The notes under the pieces: model-generated
The model's database searches: none
Seen by the model: the letters and a program-made list of their open reading frames with translations, nothing else
What the model was told of the DNA's origin: nothing
In this document: positions 12,401 through 21,044 of the stretch, one piece after another
Position numbering within the stretch: the stretch's first letter is position 1
Layout: each line of letters starts with the position of its first letter
NCBI RefSeq assembly: GCF_039555335.1
Contig: NC_092635.1
Coordinates: 54,937,755 to 55,001,754 of the forward strand
Reading direction: 5' to 3'
DNA: 64,000 nucleotides
Source: Amphiura filiformis
Lineage: Eukaryota; Echinodermata; Ophiuroidea; Amphilepidida; Amphiuridae
Program-made: the position numbers and the translations under genes

Positions 12401-15400
12401 ACATATTGTGAATAGGGTATCTAAAACAAGGAAATTTAAGAAAATGAGTATACTTTGCACAATAAATCAGTGTTTAGGGTTCTTTGAGAAAATGTAGAAT
12501 AAACAGCTCTGACTGCTTCATTTGTGTGTTTTCCCAGTGGTAATGCAGTGCATAGGTACTTGCTAAGGGGGCAAAATAGTAACACTATGCTAACAAGTCA
12601 TGTATCCTTGATACACTTCCAGTGTGGCTCTTTAAAGATAATATTGATGTTTTGTGCAATGTCCTTACAGTCCTTGTTAACAAATCGTTCAGTAGTGGTG
12701 AGTTTCCACACGCATTGCGTGAGGCTGTAGTTTGTCCGGTCTTAAAAAAGCCTTCTCTTGACAAGAATGTCTTACAGAATTATCGTCCTGTCTCCAACTT
12801 AAGCTATTACTCCAAAATCATGGAGAAAATTGCTTCTGTTCAACCGAACACCTTCACTCTTTCTCCAGGAAGGCTTTCGGTCGGCGGACAGGGCTAGGCA
12901 TAGTACCGAAACGGCACTGCTAAGGGTCAAAACAGACATATTGAAAGACATGGATTGCGGCAGAGCGGTGTTTGTAGTGCTTCTTGACCTCTCTGCCGCT
13001 TTCGACACGGTAGACCACGTCATCCTTCTAAACCGCTTGTCACGCACATTCAATATCACTGGTATGGCTCTTAACTGGATTAAAAGCTATCTACAGAGCA
13101 GAAACTTTCGCGTTTCAGTAGGTGCTGTATCATCTGAAAAATATGATCTGAATTACGGACTACCACAAGGATCGGTCCTTGGACCACTCTTCTTTGTTCT
13201 TTACACCTACTGCATTGGACATATTATCAGAGAGTTTGGGATTTGCTATCACATTTATGCTGACGACGTGCAGCTGTACTTTTCCTTTGACCCAAAGATT
13301 GCTGGTGCTGCTGAACTTGCCTTATCCAGATTATCGTCTTGTATCAATGCTATTCGGCAATGGATGATGACGAATTTGTTGAAGCTCAATGATTCCAAAA
13401 CGGAGTTTTTTGTAGCAGGTTCGTCTCATAATCTAACGAAGTTACAGACTGTATCTATCAAAATTGGTAATATGGACATTAGACCCTCTTCGACCATTAA
13501 GAACCTTGGAGTTGTCTTCGATCAAACAATGTCCATGAATGCTCATGTGAAATCACTCACTAAATCAGTGAACTTTCATCTCAGAAACATGTACAGAATT
13601 CGGAGGTATATCACAACTGAAAGCTGTCACCATCTTGCTAGGTCTCTCATTTTGTCTAGACTCGACTATGCGAACTCACTTCTACTTGGCATTTCGGCAA
13701 AGGATAGGAAACAACTGCAGAGGCTTCAAAATAGAGCCGCCAAAGTTGTCTACAAATGCAATAGACTGGAACCATCTGCACCTTTGCTTAGAGACCTTCA
13801 CTGGCTGCCAGTTGCCGAAAGGATCATCTTCAAAGTGCTGCTGCTAGTGTTCAAAGCTCTGCATGATGTAGCTCCGCCTACTTGTCGGATCACCTCGTCC
13901 TCACGTTCCTGGTAGAGATAACATGCGATCCAGCAATAACTATTTGCTTCATGTTCCGCGACTTCACGATCCATGGGTGACAACGCCTTCTGTTCGGCTG
14001 GCCCACGCCACTGGAACGCACTTCCAGGTCATCTTCGTTTTGCACCTTCTGTCAACGTGTTTAAGAAGCACCTAAAAACGCACCTCTTCCCACCTGTATA
14101 GGGATTTGTTTCTTAAATACGTTGACAGAAGGGGTTTGCCTCATTTTCCACAGGTTTCATGTTTATTTTGATTTTCTTGCCACACTCATTAGTTCTTTGG
14201 TTTTACTTAAATTTTTAATGTGTATTTTTCATGTGATTTTAATATGTATATCATGTATATTTCTTAATAATTATGTACTTTTTAAGATATAGTTTGATGT
14301 ATATTCTTGTATCTGCATTTTAATGTTTTTTATTGTAAAGCGCTTTGACAATTTTAATATAGCGCTCTATAAGTGTCGTTTAATAATAATAATAATAATT
14401 AATAATAACACTACTTGTTTAGAGTAGGATAACATTGCACATGTCATACTTGCTTAGGGGGTGTATTTTCAGACCTCCCATATTATTGTACAGTGAGCTT
14501 TTTTTAGAATTTGTGGTCAAGCATGATACCCCTTTGTCAATGCCCTTCCCCTGGTTTAAACCCTCAAATGTTTCAATTTTGTGGATTTATTTTTTCAGGT
14601 TTATTTCATCTGGGTAACCAGGACTCAGAAGCACTTTGAATGGCTGACGGACATCATCCGTGAGGTAGAGGAGAAAGACGCTAACAACCTTGTCACCGTG
14701 CACTTGTTCATCACTCAATTCTTTCAGAAGTTTGACTTGCGGACTACTATGTTGGTAAGATGATGACTTAAAACTTGAAACAAAAGGACAATGGAAATGA
14801 GTTGTGACAAAGATAATCAAAATGGCAAATTGGAGGTGGTAAGGGGCTGGGTGGGTGAGGGGCAACAATTATGGTAGTCTACACATGCATGGCCCCATTT
14901 TTAACAACACCTTAAACAAGTTTCATCCTAGAAAAGTACCCTTTAAACAAGAAAAAATTTAACCAATTTTGACCCATAAGCAAGTGTTGGGCCAAAATAA
15001 AATACCCCTTTTGCATTCAATTTACAAAGTTTTAAAACTACCCTAAATAAATTGACCAGCTAAGGAAAATTACCCTTTATTTGAAAACTGTGTTTTTAAG
15101 CTCCTTTTCACTCATTTATGGTTTGGCGTTGATGTGTACAGTCACTACAGTCCACTTTTCGAGTGGAGTGGACCCCCATAAGGGGCAGACTTAGACCCAT
15201 TAAACCAGTGTATCAGTCTGGGTGGAGGCACTCAACTTAATTGAAGTAGAGGGGTTTGGCGCAATCTTTGGGAACTGTAGTGACTGAATACCTGTGAAAT
15301 GTAAAATGTCATCATTGTTGTGACAGCACACCCAAAACTGTTTTGGTTCCTACCGAATCTGTATTATCTTCCTACAACATCCTTGAGTTCCTATGGTACC

Positions 15401-18400
15401 GAATCTGTATTATCTTCCTACAACATCCTTGAGTTATCTTATACATCCTTGATAAAGATAGTTGGTTTAGATGACACATGAGTAATTGGCTTGTTGTAAA
15501 AGGATTAGATAATTCTTGAACTTAGGGCACACCTAATGGTACTCCAGTGCACACCCACTGCATTCCTGACTCATACAGAACCAGGATCTCTTCACAACAT
15601 CCTGCTCACTGTTGATTTTAGAACAAATGTTATAAGTGAGAGAAGCATCACACCCATTGACAGATTATACTACAAAACAGGAGGTTAAGATAAATCCCAA
15701 ACATGCAAATAAATGAATGTATCAGAATGACACGTAAAGTGAACGCCTAATTCATGTCCCGGATTCATGTCTATGTGAAACCTGGATCCCACATAAAATC
15801 AGTGATAATGAACATTGATGTCAAATGAATGATGTTCGTCTGTGTAAGAAAAGTAACACATGTACCCATGGTTTTATTTATTACAAAGCAGGAATTTAAA
15901 AAGAAAGCAATTTAAGAATGCACTTAATAGAAACTGACAGGTGGAATGAATTGGAATATTTCTTTACTTAATCACTTCATTCATGTTTTGAAATACTTAA
16001 GAAATGTTAAAAATCTTTTCAGAATGTATAACTTTTTCAGGAATTTCCTAAATTAGGATCGGAATTCTTTTGTACAGCAAAGACCCTTTTTCCAGATTTT
16101 TAAGCGTAGGTTGGGTGAGGTTAAGCAAAAATTTTGTTAGAATTAAAGTAACTAAAACTGGATGACACTTATAACATCTTCTAAACCTTGGGGGGGTACT
16201 CAAGTTTGGTTTTGGCAGGGACATGCCGCTGAGAATTTGAAAGTGGACCCAATTTTTCAAGAAATTTGGACCCATTGATATACCAAAAGTCAAAATTTTC
16301 GGCCGAATTTAACCAAAATTGTCTTAGTTTTTACAAATTTTCCCAAAATTTTGGGAAAATTTTGAAAATTTTGGCTAGATTAGGGAAAAATTGGGCTATT
16401 TTTCGAAAAAATTGAGAAAAATTTTGAAAAAAGGACCCATTCATATGCCAAAAGAGGCTTTGAAAAAGGGGTCATTGATATACCAAAAGGCTGAAAATGC
16501 TACCCATATTTGCGGCACGTCCCCTTATGGTCATTTGTACTGAGTACCCCCCCCCACCCCCGGGTTCTAAACATTAAGGTGTAAAATGATACCAAATGTA
16601 CACTTGTATATATTCAGTACCTGCAGAACCCAGATCTTACTATTGAAAAATATAATAAAAGTTTACTTAAAATGGATGTTGTACATGAGCGAAGTATTCA
16701 CCCACACATACACACCCATCTTGTTACAGCGGGGCAGTTACACATCAGGAAGTAAAACCACAATAATATTATCAAATGATACTCAAAATAATCAGCACAT
16801 TGTGAAATATAGCTGTCATATTAAGATAATTTTGTTTGTTTATCTATCTGTGCAATTGATCAAAGTTCAGGCAGTTTCACAGTCTGTACCACATTGTAAC
16901 ATACATAGTCAATCTTTAGGGCAGGGTGCACTTGTTATTAATGTGTCATTCCATATTTGTTTAATGTCATTTATAGTTACTTTATCAACAGTAAGGTTTC
17001 ACTGCATATTTGTCAAATGAAATGATTTTTTTATCCTTATTATTTTCTTGATTTGCTTTTGTTGATTTGTACATGCAACAAACCTTTGTTATGTCATGTA
17101 CTGCATTCAACCTAACTAGCGCTCCTCCCCTAATAAACACCCCTGCAGAATTCAAGTGACATCTGTCTTACTCTTAGCACCCTCTTCAGTGCACCTGCTG
17201 TATAACTAAATCCCATCAAATGTCTGAATAAATTGTCTTCTAAACTCCAGTTTAGGATTATGCTGTTTGTGACTTAAAAGGGCATTTTGTGATCCACAGC
17301 ATCATCCCACCACTTTTCTCCAAAAAAGTTGAGATTTTTTATACTACTGGAAACCTTTTGCAGATTAATTTGTTTAGCAAAAATATCGTGAAATTTGAAT
17401 TACATTCTGGTACACCAGAACGAAATTACAACACATTGTCGTCTATGGAGCAGTGTAATACATATAATCATGCATAACTCACAAACACAAAATTAGAATC
17501 AACTGAAATTTTGGGAATAAGCTTTTTTTGTGGATATCTACTGAAAATTGTCATAAAAAGAGGATGCTAGATTCACAAAATCCTCCTTTAAGATACTGTA
17601 TTTTGAATGTTTATATGCGTGTAAATTCCCATTTGTAACTTTTTCATTCATAATTTTAATAAGCGCCTCTTTAAAATGACTTGACGCGCCGCTAGGTGCT
17701 AATTTTGGTCATTTGTTGGAAGATTATACCAGTTGTGGAAGATATAGCTAAAGCTATGTACTGTGGGGTTATGGGTTTCAAAATAATTAACCCTTTGAAA
17801 AACTTACACCCTCTGTGGAAGACTTTTCTTACACCTTCAACAGGGGTATGGCAGATTTTAATTGGAATAACCCAATATTTGCTGTCATAACGAATATGCC
17901 ATATGCCTTGGTTACTGGTTCATGCAAGTTGGTTTGTGCACCTGTTAACTACCCATTGAATATGTGTTGTGATCATTTTGATCATGGTTCCAAACACAGA
18001 CGGCGAATTCAGGCTTTGCAAAACTTCACTTAGTATTAACATCATGTCTTTTTTTCTCTCCATGCAGTACATTTGTGAGCGTCACTTTCAGAAGATATCA
18101 GAGCGATCCTTGTTTACTGGTTTACGTTCCATCACTCATTTTGGCCGACCCAACTTTGTAAGCTTCCTGGATTCCTTGCAGAATGAACATCCAGAAGTAA
18201 GTCTGTAGTGATTCACTAGGATCCACAACATGCTCATCTATCAGGGGCACAGTTCTTAAACCCCAAAACATTTGTACATTCATTGAATGACCTTTGAAAA
18301 TTTGGGTACAAAAACTCATGTAATTGAGGTTATTGGACTATGCCATTAGGATGAAGCTATTGTGGTCCATCCGCACATCCCTGTACCCTCATTTCCTCTA

Positions 18401-18722
18401 AAACCTTCCAGGTTTGAAGCATTGGATGAAACAAGCCTTAGCATGTTGTACAACTTCAATGTTTATGTAGTATTAAAAAAGTATTTAAAAAAACCAGCTT
18501 TTTTCTTCTGAGTGAAATATATGTCTTGCCTAGACTACATGTAGAATAGAATGTCATATTTTTAAGTTGTGTTTCTCCATTTTGTTTTCCCTCATTTAGG
18601 TTGGCAAGATTGGTGTGTTTAGCTGTGGCCCACCTGGCATGACCGGCAATGTTGAGAACGCATGCGTTGAGCTCAACAAGCATGATGGCGCTGCATTTAT
18701 CCATCACTATGAAAACTTTTAG
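63..18722 (+). CDS. DUOX: Dual oxidase (DUOX), 3' part, 14 exons, 5' end outside window
   Basis: Exons: 63-460, 2215-2437, 3550-3643, 5184-5356, 5623-5728, 6592-6791, 7497-7722, 8385-8478, 9670-10001, 10402-10631, 11755-11913, 14599-14754, 18068-18196, 18600-18722, all with AG/GT borders and matching phases. About 880 residues are encoded, in this order: cytosolic linker, EF-hands [12 protein letters not shown] and [15 protein letters not shown] haem domain with paired histidines 14 (MHK..VLH) and 13 (LTH..IFH) residues apart, FAD motif [16 protein letters not shown] motifs [12 protein letters not shown] and CGPPGM, and C-terminal YENF. The family is known to transfer electrons from NADPH through FAD and haem to O2, releasing H2O2 outside the cell, with EF-hands giving Ca2+ control. 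The N-terminal peroxidase-like ectodomain and first membrane helix must lie upstream. Oddities: exon 7 needs two frame corrections as printed, and exon 9 is preceded by seven partial copies of itself. DUOXA follows on the same strand. EF-hands plus the DUOX-type linker exclude NOX1-4. Confidence 0.95.
860..1894. mobile_element. Tc1/mariner-like element with about 205-bp inverted repeats
   Basis: The left end CGCAAAAAAAGTTTCTTTAT recurs inverted at the right end, and similarity continues for about 205 bp (860-1063 against 1690-1894). TA dinucleotides flank both ends (858-859 and 1895-1896), the target duplication expected of Tc1/mariner elements. The interior carries a decayed transposase on the minus strand. 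It lies wholly within a DUOX intron, so it should be removed by splicing. Confidence 0.85.
1178..1493 (-). pseudogene. Decayed Tc1-like transposase, C-terminal part
   Basis: Read on the minus strand, this stretch encodes [13 protein letters not shown], then [17 protein letters not shown], then [12 protein letters not shown] and NGGHTK. These match the C-terminal catalytic region of Tc1-family transposases, including the segment that carries the last acidic residue of the DDE triad (the E of LEN). At least two frame breaks separate the blocks: a CATAA-repeat insertion near 1425-1440 and a shift near 1255. No start or N-terminal DNA-binding domain is seen, so it is not functional as printed. 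Confidence 0.8.
2215..2437 (+). CDS. DUOX: DUOX exon 2: first EF-hand
   Basis: The acceptor is TTTTGCAG and the donor is at 2438. It starts in phase 0 with [10 protein letters not shown] and ends FAK plus one base of the next codon. The canonical EF-hand loop [12 protein letters not shown] has acidic or polar ligands at positions 1, 3, 5 and 12, so Ca2+ binding is expected. The preceding segment EFAEVLSM is the usual DUOX helix before this EF-hand. Confidence 0.93.
3245..3497. repeat. Fold-back MITE, family TGTGATGYGATCAAGC, copy a
   Basis: The ends TGTGACATGATCAAG and CTTGATCATGTCACA are inverted repeats. The inner text AATATCTCAAAATCAATGTT matches the other copies in DUOX introns. No coding capacity is seen, and it lies 50 bases upstream of exon 3. 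Confidence 0.65.
3550..3643 (+). CDS. DUOX: DUOX exon 3: second EF-hand
   Basis: The acceptor is TTATTTGTAG and the donor gtaagta. The exon completes a Gly codon and encodes [20 protein letters not shown] and on to FKSML, with the loop [12 protein letters not shown]. It ends two bases into an Arg codon. The loop is canonical, so Ca2+ binding is expected. Confidence 0.93.
4074..4341. repeat. Fold-back MITE, family TGTGATGYGATCAAGC, copy b
   Basis: The left end is TGTGATGCGATCAAGC with AAATGAGTCTGATGTCG, and the right end is CATCCGACTCATTTTGC with TTGATAACATCACA. It contains a short internal direct duplication (tttgctgtaaactccatcat). It lies within the intron between DUOX exons 3 and 4. Confidence 0.75.
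5184..5356 (+). CDS. DUOX: DUOX exon 4: C-terminal half of the EF-hand module
   Basis: The acceptor is CATGATAG and the donor is at 5357. It encodes [16 protein letters not shown] and ends LQFT plus one base. [19 protein letters not shown] looks like an EF-hand-like helix-loop-helix that lacks a full set of calcium ligands. Confidence 0.92.
5623..5728 (+). CDS. DUOX: DUOX exon 5: basic cytosolic linker
   Basis: The acceptor is TTTTGACAG and the donor gtaaga. It encodes [18 protein letters not shown] and ends [11 protein letters not shown] plus two bases of an Arg/Ser codon. This is a low-complexity, basic linker between the EF-hands and the NOX domain. It is less conserved than its neighbours, but its phases fit both sides. 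Confidence 0.85.
5948..6082. repeat. Short fold-back repeat
   Basis: Text around ACTCCACATCGTAGCGC and TTTTAAAACAACGCAGCATCG is mirrored by ATGCTGCAATGTTTTAAAAA and ACATGTGGGGTCTGC. It looks like a small inverted-repeat element in the intron between exons 5 and 6. Confidence 0.45.
6240..6475. repeat. Interspersed repeat related to the 8500-8732 element
   Basis: It shares GGTCAAAATTTT, AAAAAGTCCATTTTTCAAAA and the end ACGGGCCTG with the MITE at 8500-8732. The ends are less clean here, and I could not fix a target duplication. Confidence 0.5.
6592..6791 (+). CDS. DUOX: DUOX exon 6: entry to the NOX haem domain
   Basis: The acceptor is TTCCATTTCAG and the donor gtgagt. It encodes [20 protein letters not shown] and then [18 protein letters not shown], with the hydrophobic helix [17 protein letters not shown]. 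This is the first helix of the ferric-reductase-like domain. The exon ends one base into a Tyr codon. Confidence 0.93.
7046..7185. repeat. Inverted-repeat element with telomere-like TTAGG core
   Basis: The arms CTTCATGTAATTTTACAC and CACAAAATAATTACATGAAG face each other around a degenerate tandem run of ATTAGG/GGTTAGG at 7085-7150. It is intronic and non-coding. Confidence 0.55.
7497..7722 (+). CDS. DUOX: DUOX exon 7: NOX helices 2-3, two apparent frameshifts
   Basis: The acceptor is TTTTTGTAG and the donor is at 7723. The incoming frame reads [11 protein letters not shown] and then meets TGA at 7529-7531. Homology continues in the next frame as TIAGFGVTV until TAA at 7567-7569, and then in the third frame as [31 protein letters not shown] and [13 protein letters not shown]. 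The family alignment implies about one base missing near 7529 and about four (or one) near 7561-7568. The outgoing phase matches exon 8. Either the assembly has errors here or this allele is broken. Confidence 0.85.
7761..8032. repeat. Fold-back repeat, GGGCTATTCC family, copy 1
   Basis: It begins with CCACACTGCCCCTGTG and ends AATGGAATAGCCCA. Several inner palindromes are present (GTCTTCCACAGG, TTTCAAATGGA and their complements). The family is non-coding and recurs at least eight times in this window. Confidence 0.75.
8385..8478 (+). CDS. DUOX: DUOX exon 8: haem-ligand segment
   Basis: The acceptor is TTCTTTGTAG and the donor gtaagt. It encodes [17 protein letters not shown] followed by [13 protein letters not shown]. 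The His of VLH pairs with the His of MHK at the end of exon 7, 14 residues apart, the spacing of the first haem-ligand pair in the NOX family. It ends two bases into an Ala codon. Confidence 0.94.
8500..8732. mobile_element. hAT-like MITE with 8-bp target duplication
   Basis: The ends CAGGCCTGTAACCAGG and CCTGGTTACGGGCCTG are imperfect inverted repeats. TTTATCAC stands directly outside both ends (8492-8499 and 8733-8740), an 8-bp target duplication typical of hAT elements. The interior (C/A-rich, ggtcaaaattttggggg) has no coding capacity. Confidence 0.8.
8733..8797 (+). pseudogene. Decayed duplicate of the end of DUOX exon 8
   Basis: TCAACACTCAACCAACAGATGATTGAACATGC and the following CAGAGACTTCTATCATTTG repeat the last part of exon 8 (8415-8478) and its gtaagt donor with a few changes. 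One change turns the frame to a TGA stop after QPTDD. It is followed by only 27 bases of pyrimidine-rich intron and then the first exon 9 copy. Confidence 0.8.
8824..9669 (+). repeat. Seven tandem partial copies of DUOX exon 9 with its acceptor
   Basis: Units start at 8824, 8940, 9062, 9184, 9306, 9426 and 9549, with lengths of 116, 122, 122, 122, 120, 123 and 121 bases. Each holds about 100 bases coding [20 protein letters not shown] and on to CAVIYTF, then a TTTTCTTTTTC tract and usually TTTTTAG. Units 2-6 are nearly identical. The 9549 unit has lost its AG (tttttttgg) and unit 1 has diverged. Reading on from any upstream unit reaches a stop, so only the last acceptor (9669) feeds the functional exon. 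Confidence 0.92.
9670..10001 (+). CDS. DUOX: DUOX exon 9: helices 4-6 of the haem domain
   Basis: The acceptor is TCTTTTTAG, the last of eight tandem candidates, and the donor is at 10002. It encodes [20 protein letters not shown], then [20 protein letters not shown], then [20 protein letters not shown]. The second haem-ligand pair is LTH and IFH, 13 residues apart. The exon continues through [18 protein letters not shown] to LLPS plus one base. This start is chosen because it alone keeps the frame open. Confidence 0.94.
10402..10631 (+). CDS. DUOX: DUOX exon 10: FAD-binding domain
   Basis: The acceptor is GTTTTCAG and the donor gtaaat. It encodes [20 protein letters not shown] and [11 protein letters not shown], the flavin-binding motif of the NOX/ferredoxin-NADP reductase fold. 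It then encodes [12 protein letters not shown] and ends HPYPK on a complete codon. Confidence 0.95.
10651..10936. repeat. Fold-back repeat, GGGCTATTCC family, copy 2
   Basis: It starts TGGGCTATTCCATTTAAAAT only about 20 bases after the exon 10 donor and ends TTTCAACTGGGGGGATAGCCCA. Inner arms repeat TGTGGAAG and CTTCCACA. Confidence 0.8.
11463..11702. repeat. Fold-back MITE, family TGTGATGYGATCAAGC, copy c
   Basis: The left end is TGATGCGATCTAGCAAAATG, with GAGTCGGATGTCAGGAATAT next to it. The right end is CATCACACTCATTTTGCTTG. It lies just upstream of exon 11. Confidence 0.75.
11755..11913 (+). CDS. DUOX: DUOX exon 11: NADPH-binding core
   Basis: The acceptor is GTAACATAG and the donor gtaaga. 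It encodes [14 protein letters not shown] and [19 protein letters not shown], the glycine-rich NADPH-binding motif, and ends NCKK. Phase is 0 on both sides. Confidence 0.95.
12161..12404. repeat. Fold-back MITE, family TGTGATGYGATCAAGC, copy d
   Basis: The left end is TGTGATGCTATCAAGCAAAA, and the right end is TTTTGCTTGATCGTATCACA. It is more diverged than copies b and c, with GGAACTCGAAAATAT where they have GTCGGATG. Confidence 0.7.
12590..14409 (+). mobile_element. 5'-truncated CR1/L2-type non-LTR retrotransposon
   Basis: It lies in the intron between exons 11 and 12 on the gene's strand. Coding similarity starts at [13 protein letters not shown] and ends with [17 protein letters not shown] and a stop at about 14101. 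The 3' tail carries GTAAAGCGCTTTGACAATTT, then AGCGCTCTATAAGTG, then an AATAAT repeat, a tail layout usual in this LINE group. The 5' half (endonuclease) is absent. No target duplication was found. Confidence 0.88.
12593..14101 (+). pseudogene. Reverse transcriptase fragment of the LINE, frameshifted
   Basis: Visible RT blocks in order are [67 protein letters not shown], the catalytic box [19 protein letters not shown], and the C-terminal [15 protein letters not shown] and [13 protein letters not shown] small deletion with a frame change lies near 12830, and a further break follows ITSSSRSW at 13915. The longest open stretch is 12830-13915. The element's own machinery is not intact. Confidence 0.88.
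14599..14754 (+). CDS. DUOX: DUOX exon 12: NADPH domain
   Basis: The acceptor is TTTTTTCAG and the donor gtaaga. It encodes [20 protein letters not shown] and [10 protein letters not shown], then [18 protein letters not shown]. Phase is 0 at both ends. The sequence follows the usual NOX/DUOX pattern after the glycine-rich motif. Confidence 0.95.
14755..16180 (+). other. First part of DUOX intron 12, no gene seen
   Basis: I see no coding exon here. The only structure I found is a direct duplication of about 46 bases at 15353-15440, containing ACCGAATCTGTATTATC and CATCCTTGAGTT. Confidence 0.5.
16185..16563. repeat. TIR-like repeat with GGGGGGGTACTCA ends
   Basis: CTTGGGGGGGTACTCAAGT at the left is mirrored by ACTGAGTACCCCCCCCC at the right. 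Inner text has GGGACATGCCGC facing GCGGCACGTCCCC and several CCCATTGATATACCAAAAG stretches. Related text appears near 42640-42960 and 45300-45650. Confidence 0.55.
17274..17591. mobile_element. TTAA-flanked TIR element, family AAGGGCATTTTGTGATC, copy 1
   Basis: The ends GGGCATTTTGTGATCCACAG and AGATTCACAAAATCCTCC are imperfect inverted repeats bounded by TTAA (17274-17277 and 17588-17591), as expected of piggyBac-type insertion. No transposase is seen. A second copy in opposite orientation lies at 22230-22504. Confidence 0.65.
17712..17874. repeat. Fold-back repeat, GGGCTATTCC family, diverged copy
   Basis: CAGTTGTGGAAGATATAGCT and GGGTTTCAAAATAATTAACC closely match the 10.7-kb copy. The end is AATTGGAATAACCCA. 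The left end is not recognisable. Confidence 0.65.
18068..18196 (+). CDS. DUOX: DUOX exon 13: NADPH domain
   Basis: The acceptor is CTCCATGCAG and the donor gtaagt. It encodes [20 protein letters not shown], then [10 protein letters not shown] and [17 protein letters not shown] is the typical NOX/DUOX segment before the last NADPH motif. Phase is 0 on both sides. Confidence 0.95.
18215..18360 (+). repeat. Interspersed repeat, intact site for the 55.15-57.47 kb element
   Basis: AGGATCCACAACATGC, ACATTCATTGAATGACC and GAGGTTATTGGACTATGCC recur at 54995-55150 and 57469-57500. There the same text is interrupted by a TA-flanked insertion. Here it is uninterrupted, which supplies an empty site. 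It lies in the intron between exons 13 and 14. Confidence 0.75.
18600..18722 (+). CDS. DUOX: DUOX exon 14: last coding exon
   Basis: The acceptor is CCCTCATTTAG. It encodes [20 protein letters not shown] and ends FIHHYENF with the stop TAG at 18720-18722. CGPPGM is the last NADPH-contact motif, and the aromatic YENF end is the standard NOX/DUOX terminus. Confidence 0.96.
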   Translation, partial: VGKIGVFSCGPPGMTGNVENACVELNKHDGAAFIHHYENF

Positions 18723-20160
18723 AACTACGTCAAGTCTTTCACAACAATCTGGATGTCAGGAGTTAAAAATTTGCCCAAATGTTAATACTCTGCATGCTGG
18801 TCATTGGTTTCAACATTAAACGTTTTGAGATATTTTCTCAAAATGTCAAGAGCTATCTCAAGAACCACTGAACCAATATTGGGCTTGTTTGTACTCATTT
18901 TAATGCATTTTTCATGCTGATTCCAAATATGATCATGGGAATGTTTAAATTTGATTTTTTAAAGAAAATATGACACTTTTAATCTACAGTCGACACCCAT
19001 GTGAAGATGGCTAATGTTGAAACACTTGTATCTTGGGTATGCTATTTCTGTTCAACAAGTTATTTTATCATTAGTAGAACTTTCTTGTAAACAAATCCAA
19101 GTGGATATTGGGTAAAATGATATTAAACATACCTTCAATAACGTTTTGTGCACTTTCTCAAATCGACTGACCAATTCTCCCAATCCTCTTCGTCTGCTTA
19201 TTGTTGGAGTTTGACGTTGGTGGAGCTGTTTTAGGCTTTAGAAGCTGGTCTAGGATTTAGGAGCTGGTCATACATCCTGGTAGTGCTGGTAGACTTCCAA
19301 TAAGTTCATAGGATAGAAAATTGGCAAAATTTGGAATTTTAGGGTTGTATAACAGAAAGTAAAATGCAAAATGATATGTTGCAAGTTTAAAATTATGTGT
19401 AGAACTTCATTATTATGTTATTATATTGTACAGGATTTTGTAAAGTCAGTAATTGTTTTTCAATTTTATTTATTTGTATGTATAAATTGCCAATCGTCAG
19501 TAGTGACGGTGGCCTAAGAAGAAGAAGAAGAAATATGAAAAGGGGAAGGCTTGGGGCCAGTAAAACTACTATTGCTACTGTTTAGTTTGTGATAGTGTCC
19601 TCAAATTAGGCCCAAATGTTATTTGATTATCCTTATATCCAACTGACTTTAATTTAGTAGCCCCTGAGCCACTATTGCTAGGCTTCACAAATTTTTTTTC
19701 CGGTGACCCAAATTTCATAAGAAAAAATGTGGCGCAACCCACATTTGAATAATGCTGTTGCTTACCGAAACTATCAGCGGCTTACAGTGCAAAATTTCCA
19801 AAGGGGCACAATATCTCAGTTGTCCCGCTGACTGGCTCCCAGAAGTTCTGGCACAGAAATTTGCAATATTTATGCTAAAATGGGTCAAAATGGGGTTACA
19901 TGACCAATGTGATGGTACCCTGCACTTCAATGCACAGAGTCTCATGACTCCTTTTGGAACAGGCTGGGACCTCCAAAGGATGATGACCCACAGATTGGGA
20001 TCTGCAGCACTATTGGGTCAGTTTTTACATGGCTGAATGCTACATGAGGCCTTCCAGTTAAAACCCCTGCATCACTGTTTTGTCTTTCTTCTATTTTATA
20101 CAAATATTTTGTGAATATATTTTGTGCAAAAATATGTAGGCGTATTTCATTGTAGCATAA
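18723..20160 (+). other. DUOX 3' flank, likely 3'UTR in part
   Basis: No coding feature is seen. 18800-19040 resembles text at 11310-11460 and 46430-46500 (TTGTACTCATTTTAATGCAT and nearby), so a repeat lies inside any 3'UTR. A GAA run occurs at 19519-19532. I cannot place the polyadenylation site. The short ORFs of both strands at 19715-20036 look spurious. Confidence 0.4.
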
Positions 20161-20706
20161 TGGGCCAATCCAGTTGAATTCCATACACCACCTTTGGAAG
20201 ACTTGTCATTAATCTCCCACATAGGGGGTGTAGATTTGAAATGGAGTCACCTTTTCAGGTATCCCATGCAGTTTGAAATTCAGACTCCCTTTGAGAAAGT
20301 AGAGTCCGAAGTTTACCGTTTTCTAAAATCCATTTTCCGTGTTGTAATCCGTGTTGTAAAATGTGTAAATCCATGTCATAAATAAAGCTTAAAATGTATA
20401 AACAATGATATTATTGTCTGTCCAATTAACTTAGACACCCAGTTTTTGTTACTTATTTGAAAAAATATCCACTTTCAAAGAAAGTCATGAAAGAAAAGTG
20501 TTAACATTCGCTGAGACCTAACAGGATTTTTGTGTTTCCAAAGCATTGAGTGAGAGTTTACCAGAAATTCTATTGAAATTGGAAGGTTTTTCTCAACACT
20601 TTAAAAATAATCCGGTAGAAGTTGGGTACCACTATTTTGGAAGGTCTCATTATACAGATTTGTAGGTATTGTGATTTTGGATAGTGAATGGATGAATAGT
20701 AAATTA

Positions 20707-20960
20707 ATTATACTCCTCACCAAAAACATTTTATAAAAATGAAAAATATAATTCAGTTCATAAAATGCAGACAGTGTTTCTAATTGGCATATTTATTCTT
20801 AGTGTATTAAATCAGTGATCCCAGCTGTCCTCAACCAATTACAACAATTGGGCGGTATTTGAATCTTGTTCTGTGCATGCTTTTGGCTTGGCCCAATTCC
20901 TAGAAAATACAAATTGTATGCCCTATGAATGTTCTGATGTTATTGGTGAGGAGTATAATT
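20707..20960. mobile_element. Innermost MITE with AATTATACTCCTCACCAA ends
   Basis: AATTATACTCCTCACCAA at the left is mirrored by TTGGTGAGGAGTATAATT at the right, with about 250 bp between. It is nested in the TATTGTCTGTCC element. The exact ends and target site are uncertain because the TIR border is AT-rich. Confidence 0.65.
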
Positions 20961-21044
20961 CACAATACACTCCAGACGCATAGTCACTTGCCCTATCATT
21001 TGTTATAATGCACCAACTGACATCTTTTGAGTTATAGAGGTTGT

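Noticed and set aside
12830..13915. 361-aa ORF as a host gene
   Set aside because: [14 protein letters not shown] and the 3' tail identify it as a LINE reverse transcriptase fragment.
16586..17020. 144-aa ORF in a DUOX intron
   Set aside because: AT-rich, no motif, and inside an intron whose flanking exons join in phase.
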